This document shows, piece after piece, positions 23,791-37,084 of a stretch of DNA of 64,000 bases. The notes beneath the pieces were generated by a model, which did not search any database, had not been told where the DNA came from, and worked only from the letters and a program-made list of their open reading frames with translations. The translations under genes were made by a program, and so were the position numbers. The DNA comes from Seriola aureovittata (Eukaryota > Chordata > Actinopteri > Carangiformes > Carangidae). The stretch covers positions 15,528,318 through 15,592,317 of the forward strand of contig NC_079372.1 of the NCBI RefSeq assembly GCF_021018895.1, in the 5' to 3' direction. How positions within the stretch are numbered: position 1 is the stretch's first letter; each line of letters starts with the position of its first letter.

Positions 23791-26700
23791 AGCACTATGA
23801 TTTAAAAATGCAAAGTGGGGTTAGTCCATATCTCTCCAGGCTCTCACTCAGAGCCTGATCCCACTGTCGGTTACACTTTCCACCCTTCCACCTCTCCATC
23901 ACTGCTGACAGCTCCGTTCTATTTGAGCGACCCAGTAAGCCACGACAGTGTGACAGGGGAGGCACGCCAGCAACCCTGAAACCCGAGGCAGGTGAAAACG
24001 GAATTCAGCCATCGTTAATTTTATTATTTACACCTGTGCTTCCTCTCTGCTGTGACATGTCGAAATGTCCGCTGCGAAAAAGTCGTGTTGACTGAGCGCA
24101 GACGGTGGAGGAACGAGAAACTTTTGCGATGCGGGGAAAAGAATTTGCTCCGAGCGCTCGGAGCTCTGCCCGTTTTCACACCAGGCCAGCCACTGAAATG
24201 AGCAGGTGTAGCTGTTAGATTTGGGGGAAGAAAAAAAACTGTGCAACACAGCTGCAGATCAAGGACTTCCAGTGTCATAACAGCACTTCTATAAGAGTAT
24301 AAAAAAAAAAACCTTTTGATGGTGAGGCAACAACTGGGGAAGTGATGCTGCAACCTTCTTGTCCCAACAACAACTTGACTATGACATAGAAACCACAAGG
24401 ACCATTGACATATGGTACAACACATAGAAAATACAACTTCTCCCATGATTACTAAGGACTTGATGTAATACATAGCCATATGGCCTAATTTTCCCTCACC
24501 ATATATGGCAGAATGATGAATGCTGGAGTGGCTATACTTAATACACAGTAGAGGTTGCAGCTTGGTGCACTTGAGGCCAATCATACAGCCTGTCTGCATG
24601 CAGAGAGGCCAAGTTAACTTCTGACTGTCCTTGAAAGCTGGCATCCAGCTACTCCACAGCGCAATAATAGCTGGCCGGATGAGAGCAGCAGGGTATAAAG
24701 CATCCCCCCGGTATCTGGGGGATTGCAGTCTGTTTGACTCTGTATGTGATGGGTTGTGGACAGGTCACAAAGTAGTAGTAGTCCCCCCCCCAATGGGCCA
24801 CGGTGGCCCAGGGAGATTTTTGTTAAATTTTTCCTCTCAGAGAAACAGCGGTCTGGTCGCCAGTGCTCTGCTCTAGGAAGTTGTATCACAACAGAAACGA
24901 GCAGGACATAACATGATGGACATAACATGATGGAAATAACCATTTCTAGCACGCCACTGCATCTCAGAGAGGTGGGCACGCTGAGTTAACCTACTTAGAA
25001 AAAGGTTTTAAGGGGCAAGGTGGTATCATGTGTAGAAAATAAACAAGACGATGCTACAAGTGAGCCAGGTTCCGCCTGTGCAGTAAAAAGGACGGAAGGA
25101 CAAGAATTACAAGAAATGACCTGTTGTGTCTAAAGAAGAATACAGACAGATCTGTTAGGAGAAAAATCATTTGCATACTCAGTACAAAACCCTTGCCACT
25201 CTCACTGTGCAAGTTTACAGTGTAAACAGGGCCAGAGCAGGCAGACAGTTAAGGCCAAAAAGAACATTTCGCTCTTACCTGATATGGTCACAGCCGATTG
25301 TGAATTGATGGAAAGAAGAAGATCCACATAAAAAAAAGAGAAAAAAGTAAAGTCAATCATCAAATAAAGTTTGACATTTGCTTCATGTATTCAAAAGCAA
25401 TATTTGTCATTGGCATTTAGATGATGATTATATAGTAGTCCAAGGGCCAGATGGTAAAAACAACTAAAGATGAGTCTTGAAGTAGCTCCCCTGACACAGA
25501 GGCAGAAATGGGACTCATGAAATTCACACACTGATAAAACAAGAACGAGTTTTAATTCTCGAGTTTTAATTCTGAGCAAATATTATTCCATTTGCCACAA
25601 GAGAGCAAATACCTCTCTATAAATAAAACCTTCTGTACTGGTGCGTAACGGACAGTACATCCAACATTATGATAATGTTACTGCAGCCACTGTTTTATTT
25701 GACTGGAGATTTGCCATGTGTGCACAAACCGTGAGGAGGACTCTCAACAGGTTAAATGAATCAAAGTACCTCAGAAAACAAACACCATTCATATTCATTG
25801 TACTAAACTGGCAGGCTGCCTTCAACTCTATATTGGAAATGTACAGGTACAGTAATAAAGGCGCCCTGTATAATCTGCTGCGTCAAAATCAATCCAGGCT
25901 ACGTGTGAGTAAATATGGCAACAGACTGGATCCAAAACAGTCACCTTGAGATTATCAACTTTGAAACTGAGTCCGTGGAAGCTGTAGCTCATTCCTATTG
26001 TTGTGAAAGGTTTAGTGGAGAAGAACCACAATATATATAAGGCCTGTTTTCTATATTCCTATTACATTTAATATAAAATAACATACTGTTGAGGAGCTGC
26101 TGCACAGCAACTGTCCATCAGTAACACTCAAACCAGTCTCTCTCCTGCTGTAACTCCCAGAATCCCCACCTTTAAAAGCACAAAGAGAAGCGACAGCACA
26201 TCTGCAAGGATCTCGGTTTTTTTCCGAGAGTATATCCACACAAAATCAAAGACAATGCACTTAAGTTACCATCTCTGAATTGTTCAGCCCTTGGGTGGTG
26301 ACCCCTGTCTGTATCAGACAGGTTTTAATCCTAATATCCGTCATGTTTCATTATGCAGTGCGGTTTGGTTTTTCTTAGGTCCCGGTAGTGAGATAGATAT
26401 TAGATGCCAGCTTTCCCGGAGCCCAAAGGGTTTGTGCAGATTTTTCTCGGAGGTGTGGACAGTTCGGAACAATCAGTCAGCCTGCAGACACCCTCTCCTT
26501 GTCATTACTCTCAGTGAGACTGACTCAGGAGGCAGAGGATTTTTTTTTTCTTCCCCCCAACCAGCGGGCGTTCTCTAAACACTCCTAGCGGGGCCATTGG
26601 TCCCCCATCCATCTGCTGGCCGTTCCTCACACTCATTAATTCTGCACGTCCCCAGGTGGCTGCTAGTTGGTGCGATGTGATTAAGCTCAAATGAACCACC

Positions 26701-28537
26701 AGGAATAAATAGAAGCTCGAGCCCCTCAGAGGAGAGAACGTTAAGAGAAAATAATGACAGATCTTTCTGATTACAAGGTGCGAGGGACTGTTCGTCTCTG
26801 CGGGCTGCAGACCGATGATAAACTATTTTGACTGCCAAGCAAACCTGATTTTAAGGGGGTTCTCGAAGAATGATGAGGCATGGTAACAGAAACGGCTGCT
26901 GGCAACTGCTCAAAATCTGATTAAATTCAACAACCTGGATGAAGGTGTTTAAATGAATACACATGTTCCCCACTCAAACTCAAGACCCAGTTAAAGATGC
27001 ATTAGTCACACAGATTACATCAACACGACAAACCAAGTGGAGGCTACAGTAGATATTAAGAGAAGTGGGTTCCTTTGGGTGGTAACTGAGTTACGCATAA
27101 TATGACTAAGCCTCCAATCTCTTCAAATGCAAACTGGTCTCCATATTAAGCTACGATGTAAGGGGCCAATCAAGTACAGGCCCAGGGGCCTGCAGGATCA
27201 GGGTGACCCTTGGCTGCAGCCTTTGTTTGAAAAACAACTACAAAGGGGCAAAGAAAAACTTCTAAGAGACACAAGCAACAACAAACAGATGCAAAAGTAG
27301 GAGGAAGGGGTTTTTCTCCTATGCGGCAGGTCATGTCTGTACCAAGGGATCCATTGTCTTACAATCTGTCCCTGGATGTATGTAGTATATTATCATGACT
27401 AATGACTAATTGTATAGAAGACTGAGTGTTTGAATGTTTCTCAAGGACACTGTTATCTCATGCAGTCCACAGCAGAAAAGCTGCAACAGCAACATGTGAT
27501 GACAAATGTCCTGTCATTTCTTCAATTGAATTTGGTGCTAGCGCTAGTGTTGCCCCACTTGTGTGACCTGTCATTACTAACAGTTCCATAGCTACTGATT
27601 TGTGGACAAACACACACTGATTGGCCAGATGTTGACGCTCATCGCCTGTCATACCTTTTTCCACTCTGCCAGCCACCCATGTTCCTCTGAGCTATTCCTG
27701 GATTTCTCTGTGAAAACTATTATTGAGTGGCTCCCTCAACCTTTGTCCTCCTCTCTCACGGGGCCGCTCAGCCCGGGGCTCTCTCAAAATCCTGTCAGCC
27801 CTGCTCTTTCCAGTGACTCAGCATATTGACAAGCTGTCTGAAGAGCGCCCGGGCCGAACGAGCCAGGCGCCTCAGCCCAACAGGGTCTTAGTGCGCAGAT
27901 ACTGCAAACGGCCTTTTGAAATAGATGTAATGGGAATCCTATCAAGACTGGTCCATCTGTCCTGTTGGCTTTTTGTGTTTATGGGTTTACAAATAGGATG
28001 ATGTTCAGGGCGATCATTAATAGCGCTGCCTGCTGCTGTCATGAGTTTAGTGCGAGGGTGGGGAGAAGAGATGCAAACTGCAGGGGCTTAATGAAATGAA
28101 GAAAATGAAAGTTGGTGTGTGTGTGTTTGTGTGAGTCATTAAGTGATTCTGCATTCTCCATTGATATGATGAAACAAAACCAGGGTTCAAAGGATGGAAG
28201 GTGCCCATCACAAACCCACGAGTCATCTCCCACCCCCAGGGTCTTTTTGGTTAATTACATTTAAGTTTGTTTTTTTTTTTGCTCGTTTCAACGCTATCTC
28301 CTCACAGACGAGGGCGTGTGCAACAGCGCAACGCAGCTACAAAAGCATCATTAAAAAACACACGGACCCGTGATCGGAACGTCTGCTGGTAAAGATAATA
28401 AGAGTCATGAATATCTATGACTTTAACAACCTGCCCCTGAACCTAGTGTGACACAATACCAGCTGTTTTTCTTCTTTGCTCTCTGACAAGCAGTATTCAG
28501 GATCATCGATGTTACTACAGGCTGACCTTCTTCTCTT

Positions 28538-28573
28538 CTCCTCCTCCTCCTCCTCCTATTCCTCCTCCTCCTC
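28538..28573. repeat. (CTC)n/(TCC)n trinucleotide repeat
   Basis: Two blocks of CTC units split by ATT. Confidence 0.9.
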
Positions 28574-30027
28574 GTCCAATACTTTGATCATCCTTTCAGC
28601 CTTCATTTTACAGGTCCGGTCTTCCTAATCACATCCATCTGGGTCTGTTTTTGCCTCTGGACTGTGGTGCTGCATTTATGCAGAAGTTTGATCCCGGACA
28701 AATCCCCACAGAGGCTGAGCATGTACTTGTCAGTTTGGAGATAGCACTTTTGCTTAAAAAAAAAAACGAGCAGCCTGAATGTTAATCTAAATCAGAAAGG
28801 CAAGTTGCTATGATAAAATGTGTGATCACGTATAGCTCTAAAATGTACATATGGTACAAAGTTGCATGGGAAAAATGAAATAGAAGCGCCGTAAGTTTAA
28901 GCAGGTTGTATCATATACATCTGCCTTAGGGTGAGCTCAAAAATGTAGTTGATACTTAGGGTTATTGTGACTAATTTTCCTAATGCGTCCACCAGTTCAC
29001 ACCTAGGCTATGTTTGAACTGATGCAGCCCGTGAGGTGTGGAAGTGCAACATTATGTGCATTTACAGGCAGAGCACTGTGAAGTCCATACCACTGAGAGC
29101 TCAGGAGATCAACCATACTTCCGACTGCCTATTCTGGGTTTAGGATCTGTTGTGGCTGCTGAGAGCTGAAGAGATCCAATTTCCAATTCTACAGCAGCTC
29201 TTATGGGGATTTGGAAGATTTGCAGAGTTGAAGAGAAAATCAAAACATCCCTAAATCTTTTCCATATCAAATACTCGCCTTTAGCAGAGCTGCTTCTTTT
29301 GTTGAGTTTGTTACCTGTTGGTTATCTCTTCATCTTTATCACTTATGGATGTCTTCGCTACGGAGGAAGATGACTGTGTGAGTGGCAAATAAAGGCAGTG
29401 TATTTAGTACAAGTGGATTGCTGCAGAATTGGCCTGAAAAGAGTGTGTTGATAGTTTTTCAATCCACCATGTAAACTGGCAACAACCTCTGTTCTCTACG
29501 AAGGACGAAACTGCCTCTATTTAACAGCTACCGTTCATAAGGAGAGATTTTACACAAAAAGGTTTATTGGGTATCAATAAGGTTTCAAGAGGCGATTCAC
29601 TGCTGCGAAGAACAGATACGCAAAATTAACGTTTAAAGAGGTGACCCCTGTTACAGGGATGGAATGATGTATCTATGGCAGCAGATGTACAGCAGGGGGC
29701 ACACAGGCAGTGAGCATACAGCTCAGATGTATGTACACCCCAGATGGGATGGTCCCTTATGATCTCAATGTGAGAACTATTAGTACTACTTTCAATTGAC
29801 ATTATCCTGTACAACTGGGGAACGGCACACCTGCAGTGACACATCGTACATCCATCCGTTGGTACTGGGGAATTCTTCTGATGGAACGCATCACAGTCTT
29901 GTCATGTGTCGCTGCTGTGTGGAATGTCTCTTCATTGACAGCGGCGGCCGTCACCTTGCTATAGATTTCTCCAGCTGCAATCTGAGCTGGCCACATTTCA
30001 TTATTGCACCGTTGAACCAAACCTTGG

Positions 30028-30028
<1 letters not shown>

Positions 30029-30059
<31 letters not shown>
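30029..30059. repeat. (CT)n microsatellite
   Basis: Pure CT run of 31 bases. Confidence 0.95.
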
Positions 30060-30062
<3 letters not shown>

Positions 30063-30289
30063 GGGCTGTCCTCGTCAACAAGAACCAGAGGATGTGAAGT
30101 ATGTGCACACACCCCCCCCACCCCATCGCCTCATCCTCCTCTGTGCTTCTCCGCTCCAACATGAAACCTAAACTGGTTTGAACAGTAGTAAGGCATGCAA
30201 GAAACTGCAGAAGGAAGGGCCAGTCTCTCTGCTTTCTGAAATTCTCCACACATTCCAAATACTTAAGTGGGAAATGAATATCAGGCCCC

Positions 30290-30318
30290 AAAAATAAATA
30301 AATAAATAAATAAATAAA
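30290..30318. repeat. (AAAT)n microsatellite
   Basis: About seven AAAT units, possibly an old A-rich retroposon tail, though no retroposon body was recognised beside it. Confidence 0.9.
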
Positions 30319-31865
30319 AAGATTGCTCCAAGACAGGCAGTGTTCATTTTTCAGAACTACACACACAGCTGCATTAGCGATATCGTGTATGTGTCGCCAG
30401 CATCACGAGGCCAAGGACAAGTTCTTGAAACAGCTCCTGCAAACGCTCTCGGTCTCTTTCAACGAACACGACCTACAGCATGTGAATCAGAGAGAACGTA
30501 CCTGCACCCGTCTAAGTTTGTGCAAGACATGTCCTGCTATAAATCACACTCAGCATGGCGTAACAGTTCATATTCACACATGTTTTACGACCCCCGTGTA
30601 AACACTTACATACTTGGGCGTATGTGCTTACAGGTGCGTGTAGAGCACGATGGGTGTTTCGTATGTGTGAAGTAATGACAGCGCTTCAGCAGGGGCCAGC
30701 GGGGCTAATAACTCTATCACCTTATTGCTTGGTTATTACTGCCCTCATCTAGCGTCTTTACTTAACTTCACTATGATTACCAGATGCTGATGAATACCAG
30801 CAATTACCTAATGTCATTAATCACACCTCATTTCTGGGCTGATGGGACAAAATACACAGATTTGGACTTTCAATCAACAGCCAGCGAGGACAGGGATTAC
30901 CCAAGAACAGCTTATGAAGCATTGCATAAGAATTATTGGGTTGAGTCATAGTTTTTTTTTTTTGCCTTTAAACACACAATAAGATCCCACTTGTGTTCAA
31001 GCTCCAGAGAGTGTGTTTTGGGGTGTGCGGTACATTCTTCAGCGCCGAACAAAAGGCACTGTCTTTACAACACATCCTCCACAGAGAGCTCACAGCACTC
31101 GTCATGTGGGTGAGACATTTGGTCCGACATTCCCCGAGCGCCTCCAAACACCTGCCTAAGACCAATCCGTCACGGAGGAGGGAGTGTATGCCACCACTTC
31201 TGCCGTGAAGCGCTGTGGGAGGGTTTTAATTTATTGTATGTGTGCTGTTCGCTGTTGTTGCAAATCAGTTCTCTTCTGAAGCTGACAGCCTGCACAAGGC
31301 TTCAGAGTGGGGATGAGAAACACTGAGGATTTTTTTTCCCTGGTGAAGGGGTGGTGGGTGCCGCCTCAGTCATGCAGTCATATTTTTACCCCCACTCAGC
31401 AGGATGTAGTGATAGCCAGCAGCATCCTGGGGGACTCCTACTGCTACGCCTGCACTCCACAGACAGAGTGGGCCGCATGGAGGAGCTCTCCTTGTCTAAT
31501 TATACTACGGGAAAAATAGCACAAATGACTTCATTTTAATGCAACAGGGACTCATGTAAATTTTACTCCAGCTTATTAACTGAGAAGAGCAAGGAATCAT
31601 TCATCCCCACACACACACACACACTGAGGAAGTTTTTCAATCCAAACCAGCCAAACGCGTCAGCCAGGTGCAGCGTTGCAATGTTAAGGCTCCACTGAAA
31701 ATAGGAACAGCAGCACTGTTTTTCAGGTTGATGTGTAAAAGGAGAGGGCTTGTAGACGGAGCCTCTCCAGAGACAAATGGTTTAAAGGTCACACACTGAG
31801 CTGAATCTCTAAGAGGAGAGGTAAAAGGTAGGGAGGAGGGAAATGAGAGGGGGAGAGGAGGAAAA

Positions 31866-31890
<25 letters not shown>
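31866..31890. repeat. (GA)n microsatellite in purine-rich tract
   Basis: A GA run sits within a purine-only stretch from roughly 31805 to 31925. Confidence 0.9.
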
Positions 31891-31897
<7 letters not shown>

Positions 31898-32397
31898 GGA
31901 GGTGGAAGGTAAGACAGAGAGATGTGGACAGAGAGCCAATAAGCTCAGACTTGTCATTAAAATGCATCTCAGGTGATCCCTGGCTCCAAGCACAGGTGCG
32001 AATACGTAGACTTGTGGACGGGTTTGAGATCCGATGGCTCAGACCGCATTCAGTGGTGGTCTGGACTGCGTATGGCCACATTATTTTAACAGTGTGAAAG
32101 CAAATGTGTCACGGGCCACACAGGAAGACCGCCTACTCAACGGACGTCTCCTGCTCTGCCTCAGTTTCATAATGAACTGAAAATATTTTTTACACCTCTC
32201 ACAGTGTTTCCCGTACACTGATTTACTTTGCGGCTGCCCGCCAAAATATCAACATTGACCATAACATATTGATTTTCTTTTTCTTTTCCTTTTTTTTTTG
32301 TGTCTTTACTACTTGAAATGGCTAAAACCTTATTTCAATGTGGAGTTGTGTTCAGAGCATTGATTCGCTCAGCCCCTTCTGACCTGCTCTCTCTTGC

Positions 32398-32408
32398 TCG
32401 CTCTCTCG

Positions 32409-32449
<41 letters not shown>
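32398..32449. repeat. Compound (CT)n(CA)n microsatellite
   Basis: An interrupted CT run passes directly into a 30-base CA run. Confidence 0.95.
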
Positions 32450-32454
<5 letters not shown>

Positions 32455-32529
32455 AACCCGCCTGTCATAGTTAGACTGGCTAAAAACAACAACACATTTT
32501 GTCTTTCACAGGAATGATGAACGTGTTTA

Positions 32530-32685
32530 TTTGCATCTACAGCAGGGAAATGACATCCGATCACAAGTGGTCACTCGAGACGCATGTGGAGACGCATGTT
32601 AATGCCAGGTGTGTGCTGGCGCGCTCAGAGCTTGTCCACTTGTGATCGGATCGCCTGAGTGGCATGTTAATGCCCGGTCTGACAC
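32530..32685. repeat. Inverted-repeat element with TCCGATCACAAGTGG arms
   Basis: Arms 32556-32570 and 32636-32650 are exact 15-base reverse complements 65 bases apart. The phrase GCATGTTAATGCCAGGTGTG at 32594 recurs in altered form as GCATGTTAATGCCCGGTCTG at 32662. Both features are typical of a small teleost repeat with ATCCGATCACAAGTGG words. The outer ends are not defined. Confidence 0.6.
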
Positions 32686-32794
32686 AAACGCCATTTCTGA
32701 GACCAGAGATGTAAAGATAAAGTTAGTGATTGTGCTGGACTCCATTTATTTCTATTCAATATCTGTAAACTAAATAAATGCGAATCACTGAGGC

Positions 32795-33090
32795 TGCAGG
32801 GGAAATTTTTAGTTTTGCAAGCATTTGGTCATAAACCAAAGTGTTGGGCAAATTTTGACTCACTCATGTGATGTGATGGGGGTTGGTGGTGGTGGGGGGG
32901 GTGGTTGGGGGGCAGAGAGAGCTGCACCAAATTTCATGGTAATTCACACAAATAGCTGTTGAGATTTTTAGTGATAGAGGAAAAGTCAGGGGATCTCCAA
33001 AGTCATTGCCACACATAATGTAGGAACCATGAATGTCTGAGCAGATTTTAGAGCAATTCACTCAGCAGATGTTAAGATAGCAACAACTGG
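32795..33090 (+). mobile_element. Family B MITE fragment B4
   Basis: Shares GCATTTGGTCATAAACCAAAGTG, AAAAGTCAGGGGATCTCCAAAGTCATT and GGAACCATGAATGTCTG with the other family B copies. A G-rich expansion (32879-32912) is inserted. No terminal repeat is visible. Confidence 0.65.
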
Positions 33091-35373
33091 ACTTAAGTGA
33101 TGAACAGACCAAGATTTCCATCCAATAGATCCACACCTCTAACACGGCCATAAGGCTTGTAAAACATCCCAACCCAGTGTTTTATCAGTAAACTGTTTTT
33201 CAGTCCGTCAGTGAGCCAAATAAAGACACAAGCTGTGCTATAAATGCTATAATACAGCATTGCCCATGCTGAGATAAGTGCCCCGTTTAGCCAGTCATTG
33301 GCCAAAAATAGGTTCAGGAGTCAGGAGGAGCTGGTTTTGAGGAAGAGCGTGCGGGTTAACAAATTTCACGGCGAGACTGACAGCAACCGGCTTTTTATTT
33401 ATCAGTCCATTCGGTTAATTAAATAGAAGGCATTGCAAAAGAATTTGGGCTGGTTGTATTATCAACAGCTAGAACTAATTAGTGTCAAGACGCTATTTAA
33501 TTACGGAAACCATTTTGGAATTATACACACCATTAGACTGTTTTCTCGGCCCTGTCAATAGTGTATCAGGCAGAGTGAGCAGGGAAGGAGAGAGGGAGTG
33601 GAGTCTTGTGCATTTATTTCAAAAGTGTTGAATTGTTTATTTATTATTATTTTTTAAACTGTCAGCTCCTAACTAGGCCTCACTGTTTTTGGATATAATA
33701 ATCAATGCAGAACTAGTGTTTTGTGGGCGTCGGTGGAAGTAGAGAACCTCCACTCAGGTGTAGCTGTGTAATTGTTTTCCGCTGATTGGTGGCCACATGA
33801 TGTGCTCGTTATAAAGAGAGAGCTCACTGCTGTCATGCATGCTCTTGTAAATAAATTCACGTGCACAAATCACACATTAAGTGGTTATTTTTTGTTGTTT
33901 TTTTTTACTTTGAAGTGCTGCCTTTTGTCCTGACTTCCTTTTTCTTTAAAGTTTTCCAATTCTAAAAGAGCAATTAAAACACTCAGTCAAATGAAAGTAG
34001 ACTGTTCAAACGTAGAGTCTCTGCGTGGTCTGCTGTATGCAAGTGGCATAGAATTAAAAAATGCTCTTCTTGATGACCATACCCAGTTAAAAGTTTTTTT
34101 ATTTTTTTATTTAGATAGTTAATTATCAATTATCATCCCACTCCTGTGCTACCGTATTGGTTGCAGAGTAAATAGTGTTTATATAAAAAATGGCCTTGCA
34201 TTTGTGTGCACATGTGATAGTGTCTTTTACTCTCACTCATGGCTGCTTGTGACGGCCCTGGCAGAGGGGTTCAGTAAGGGCGCCACGATTGGGCTGCTAT
34301 CTGATTTGCTGTCATTCAGCTCACGCTGTGGCAGCACTGAGAGCTCTCACCACCTCTATGATGTGCATTTCTTCGCTTTTCTTCCTTTTAGCCTTCTCCC
34401 TGTCCCCAGCTTTTTCATTCCCCAGTTATCTTGTTCCTGTCCATTGCGTTGAAAGGTTGTTTTTTTTTTTTCGTGCCCCTTTTCCCTTCGCCCACTCCTC
34501 TTCCAAACAAAGTCTTTATCTGCAACGCAAAATTTCTCATTACTGGTATCTTAGGAAGTCATAACACAGCAGAATCACAACTTCGGCTTGAACTTCCTCG
34601 CTCTCTTTAGGAGTCGGCGGATGCTACCCAAGCTTTTGTTTGGAGCCTCTGTTGAGGTGTTAATCTGATCTGTGGAGCAACTCAAGAGTTCATCAACTGA
34701 GTCATCACATCAGTGCCATTGATCGCATTTACATTCTGCTGTTTAAATGACTGCTAATTAATGTTACCAACAGTGAGATATTAATGTATTTTGCAGGAAT
34801 ACAGTACCGTAACCGTGGCTACTAGATTCAAAAGTACATTTTTAAGTTTTAATTTATTCGGGACTGATAGCCATCATTAGCTAATGAATGACTACTGACC
34901 CATCATTATGCAATGGAAGCCGCAGCTCAGCCCAGCCAAAGAGCAGCTTTGCCTTTTTTTTCGTCCCCTCCTAATTGAGGCCCCCTGATGTTTTAAGCCT
35001 TTGGATTTGTCCAGTTATAGTGGCTAGGTACTAAAAATAAACACACAGAGGACTGACCCAAAGGCTCCAATGCCTTCTGCCCTGTGCACGCACACACACA
35101 CTACTGTCTGACCGACGGTGTCCTCAGTCAAAGGAGGGAACGTCCTTGAGACAGTGGCATGTTGGCTCACTTGGCAGCGTGTTCTCCCTCTCTCTCTCTC
35201 TCTCTCATATCCTTCTCTTCATTCCCTTGCTCTCCCTACAGCAAGCTGAGGAGATAGTTAATAACAAAACGCTGTTGGGGAGGGCAAAACAGAGATTGGA
35301 CATGGACGCCTCTTCTATGCCAGCTGATCCGCTTTATCTGGGTGCCAGCACAGACCGACGCTTGTCCCACAGT

Positions 35374-35411
<38 letters not shown>

Positions 35412-36250
35412 AAATAAGAAAATGGAATGAGGGGTTTTTATCTTGTCTGGTTAGATTTTTTTTTCATGAAATAGTTGCTTGCTCAGAGATTAAGCAATGG
35501 TTTGCCTTGGAAGGAATTTGGGATATTCTAGACGCAGAGCTGTTGAGGCTGTTTGACTAAACATATAATCTAAAGCAAGGTTCAGAGGAACAGCCACACC
35601 ACAGTGGTCTACAAAAATATCACTCACAATATCCCCCTCCTCGGCTTGCGTAACCACACGCGCGCACACACACTCACAAACACGCACATCTATACAAACA
35701 CTGCCACAAGTACTCATCAGTTTCTGAAATGTTGTGATGAAGTCCCATCTTATGGCTTATTTTTCCAGAAGACCACAATTCTCAGCCGCTAGTTCAGCAA
35801 AGGCAGAACATCTGAATGCCTCACACTCCAGCTCTGATTCCAGATGACAATTGAATATGCAATATTATTAAAAATCGGTCCCTCCAGGCCACTATGTGTT
35901 CCTGAATGTCTGAGGTCCTGTGAATAGAAAAGAATTAGCAAGGGGTCAAGTTAATTACTGGCAAGGGAAAGCAGCAGCACAGCAACAAGTCAACAGATGC
36001 ATACAGAGAGGAATGTGCATTAATGACACGCACAAATAAACAAACATCCTCACGCTTTATTTGTTTGGTGACACAAGGTGGGCCGATTTACTCACCTCGC
36101 TCCATCTCAGACTCAGTCAAATAAACCCCCCATGAAAACAGCTTTCAGCAGCAGCAGCTCGACTGCCGCATATTAGACAGCTTCATAGAGATCACACATT
36201 AAAATTCCATTTCTGGGTAAAGTTTGATCGATCAACCTTTATTTCAAATC
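33091..36250. other. Intronic stretch, no gene recognised
   Basis: 33390-33560 is repeat-free with repeated TTAATTA-like and AACTAATTAG-like words and is the best-looking candidate here for a conserved regulatory block. The segment 35146-35430 shows a fine-looking acceptor (long CT tract then CTACAG at about 35240) on the plus strand, but no coherent exon or donor follows. A 36-base G run is at 35374. Confidence 0.45.
35374..35409 (+). repeat. 36-base homopolymer G run
   Basis: An uninterrupted run of G on the plus strand as assembled. Its exact length may be a sequencing or assembly estimate. Confidence 0.85.
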
Positions 36251-36294
36251 AGTGGTTCCCAAAGTGCTGTCTTGGGGGGGGGGGGGGGGGGGGG
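36250..36294 (+). repeat. CAGTGGTTCCCAAAGT word followed by 21-base G run
   Basis: CAGTGGTTCCCAAAG resembles the CAGNGGTTCTCAAA terminus common to Charlie-like hAT elements. It is followed at 36274-36294 by 21 G. A matching opposite terminus was not found, so only a possible solo end can be called. Confidence 0.45.
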
Positions 36295-36463
36295 ATTACG
36301 GTCTATGTGTAATAGTTAAATTGATCTATTTCTTAATGCAGAGGGGGTAAGCAGAGCTAAGGTGCACACATTGACATTTTGATCACATGGCTTCGCCCTG
36401 AAAATGAAATAAAATTCTGAATGACATGGTATCATTGAACAAACCTCACGTGGGACAAGAGTG

Positions 36464-37084
36464 TACAGCCATGCTAGCAGCTCTGTGAGGCTGCTGCATA
36501 GGCACAGTAGAGCTTCAAGCTAAATGCTAAAGTCAGCATGCTAAAATGATTATAATGATAATGCTAACATGCTGATTTTACGCACTTGTAATGTTTATCA
36601 TGCTAACAGTTGTGTGTTTAGTGTGTTAGTATGCTAACTGTCACTAATTAACACTAAACATGAAGCGCAGTTGAGGCTGATGCCATTGGTTTTGCAGGTA
36701 TTTGGTCATTAATAAATCAAAGCATTCGACAAATGAAAAGTTTTTGCCAGTTGGTTATGTTAGATCTTGTTGTATTTTGGTGTTTCCTGGTGTTCTTATG
36801 CTGCAAGAAAAGTCAGGAGGCCACCAAAGTCATAAGGATTCATCCTCTGGGAAACATGAAAACCAAAGTTTGTACTAGTCCATCCAGCAGATGTTGAGAA
36901 TATTTTTGATCTGCTGGTGGTGCTACAGGAGAGGTCAGGGGATAACCAAAGTCAGCAGAATTCATCCACTTAAAACCATGAACATCTGTGCAAAATTTAA
37001 TGGCAATCCATGAAATTTTTGTGGAGATTTCTCAATCTGAATCAAGTGACAGAACCACAGCTATGCCACTAGCGTTGCTACAAA
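36464..37084 (+). mobile_element. Family B MITE, near full-length copy B5
   Basis: Begins TACAGCCATGCTAGCAGCTC and ends GCTATGCCACTAGCGTTGCTA, a decayed inverted version of the start. The interior has an AT-rich block of repeated CATGCTAA words (36530-36650), then GGTATTTGGTCATTAATAAATC, two AACCATGAA / CATCC units and AGGTCAGGGGATAACCAAAG. The repeated CATGAACATCTG and CAAAGTCAG blocks show internal duplication. No coding capacity is seen. Confidence 0.8.

Larger units (their letters stand above)
21989..32530. other. Long intronic stretch, no gene recognised
   Basis: Microsatellites lie at 23732-23789, 28538-28573, 30029-30059, 30290-30318 and 31866-31890. T/A runs occur near 22441, 23010, 23122, 24301 and 28270. 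The longest open frame of the window (24024-24644, minus, 206 codons) is here but has no recognisable domain, signal or splice context. The segments 27840-28030 and 30700-30860 are repeat-poor with TTATTACTG/CATTAATCAC-like words and could be regulatory. Confidence 0.45.

Noticed and set aside
24024..24644. Longest open frame, 206 codons on the minus strand
   Set aside because: No recognisable domain, signal or splice context, and the composition is not gene-like. A frame of this length is plausible by chance over six frames of 64 kb.
25260..25325. Minus-strand CAG/GTAAGAGC donor suggesting an exon
   Set aside because: No AG acceptor lies within a sensible distance upstream and no coding-like frame precedes the donor.
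35146..35430. Plus-strand exon after a strong pyrimidine tract and CTACAG acceptor
   Set aside because: The following peptide (QAEEIVNNKTLLGRAK) is not recognised, no convincing donor follows, and the frame ends in the 36-base G run. It is also on the strand opposite magi3.
36095..36135. Minus-strand GAGCGAG/GTGAGT donor
   Set aside because: Only a few bases of possible exon (CTGAGATGGAGCGAG) precede it and there is no identifiable protein; treated as chance.
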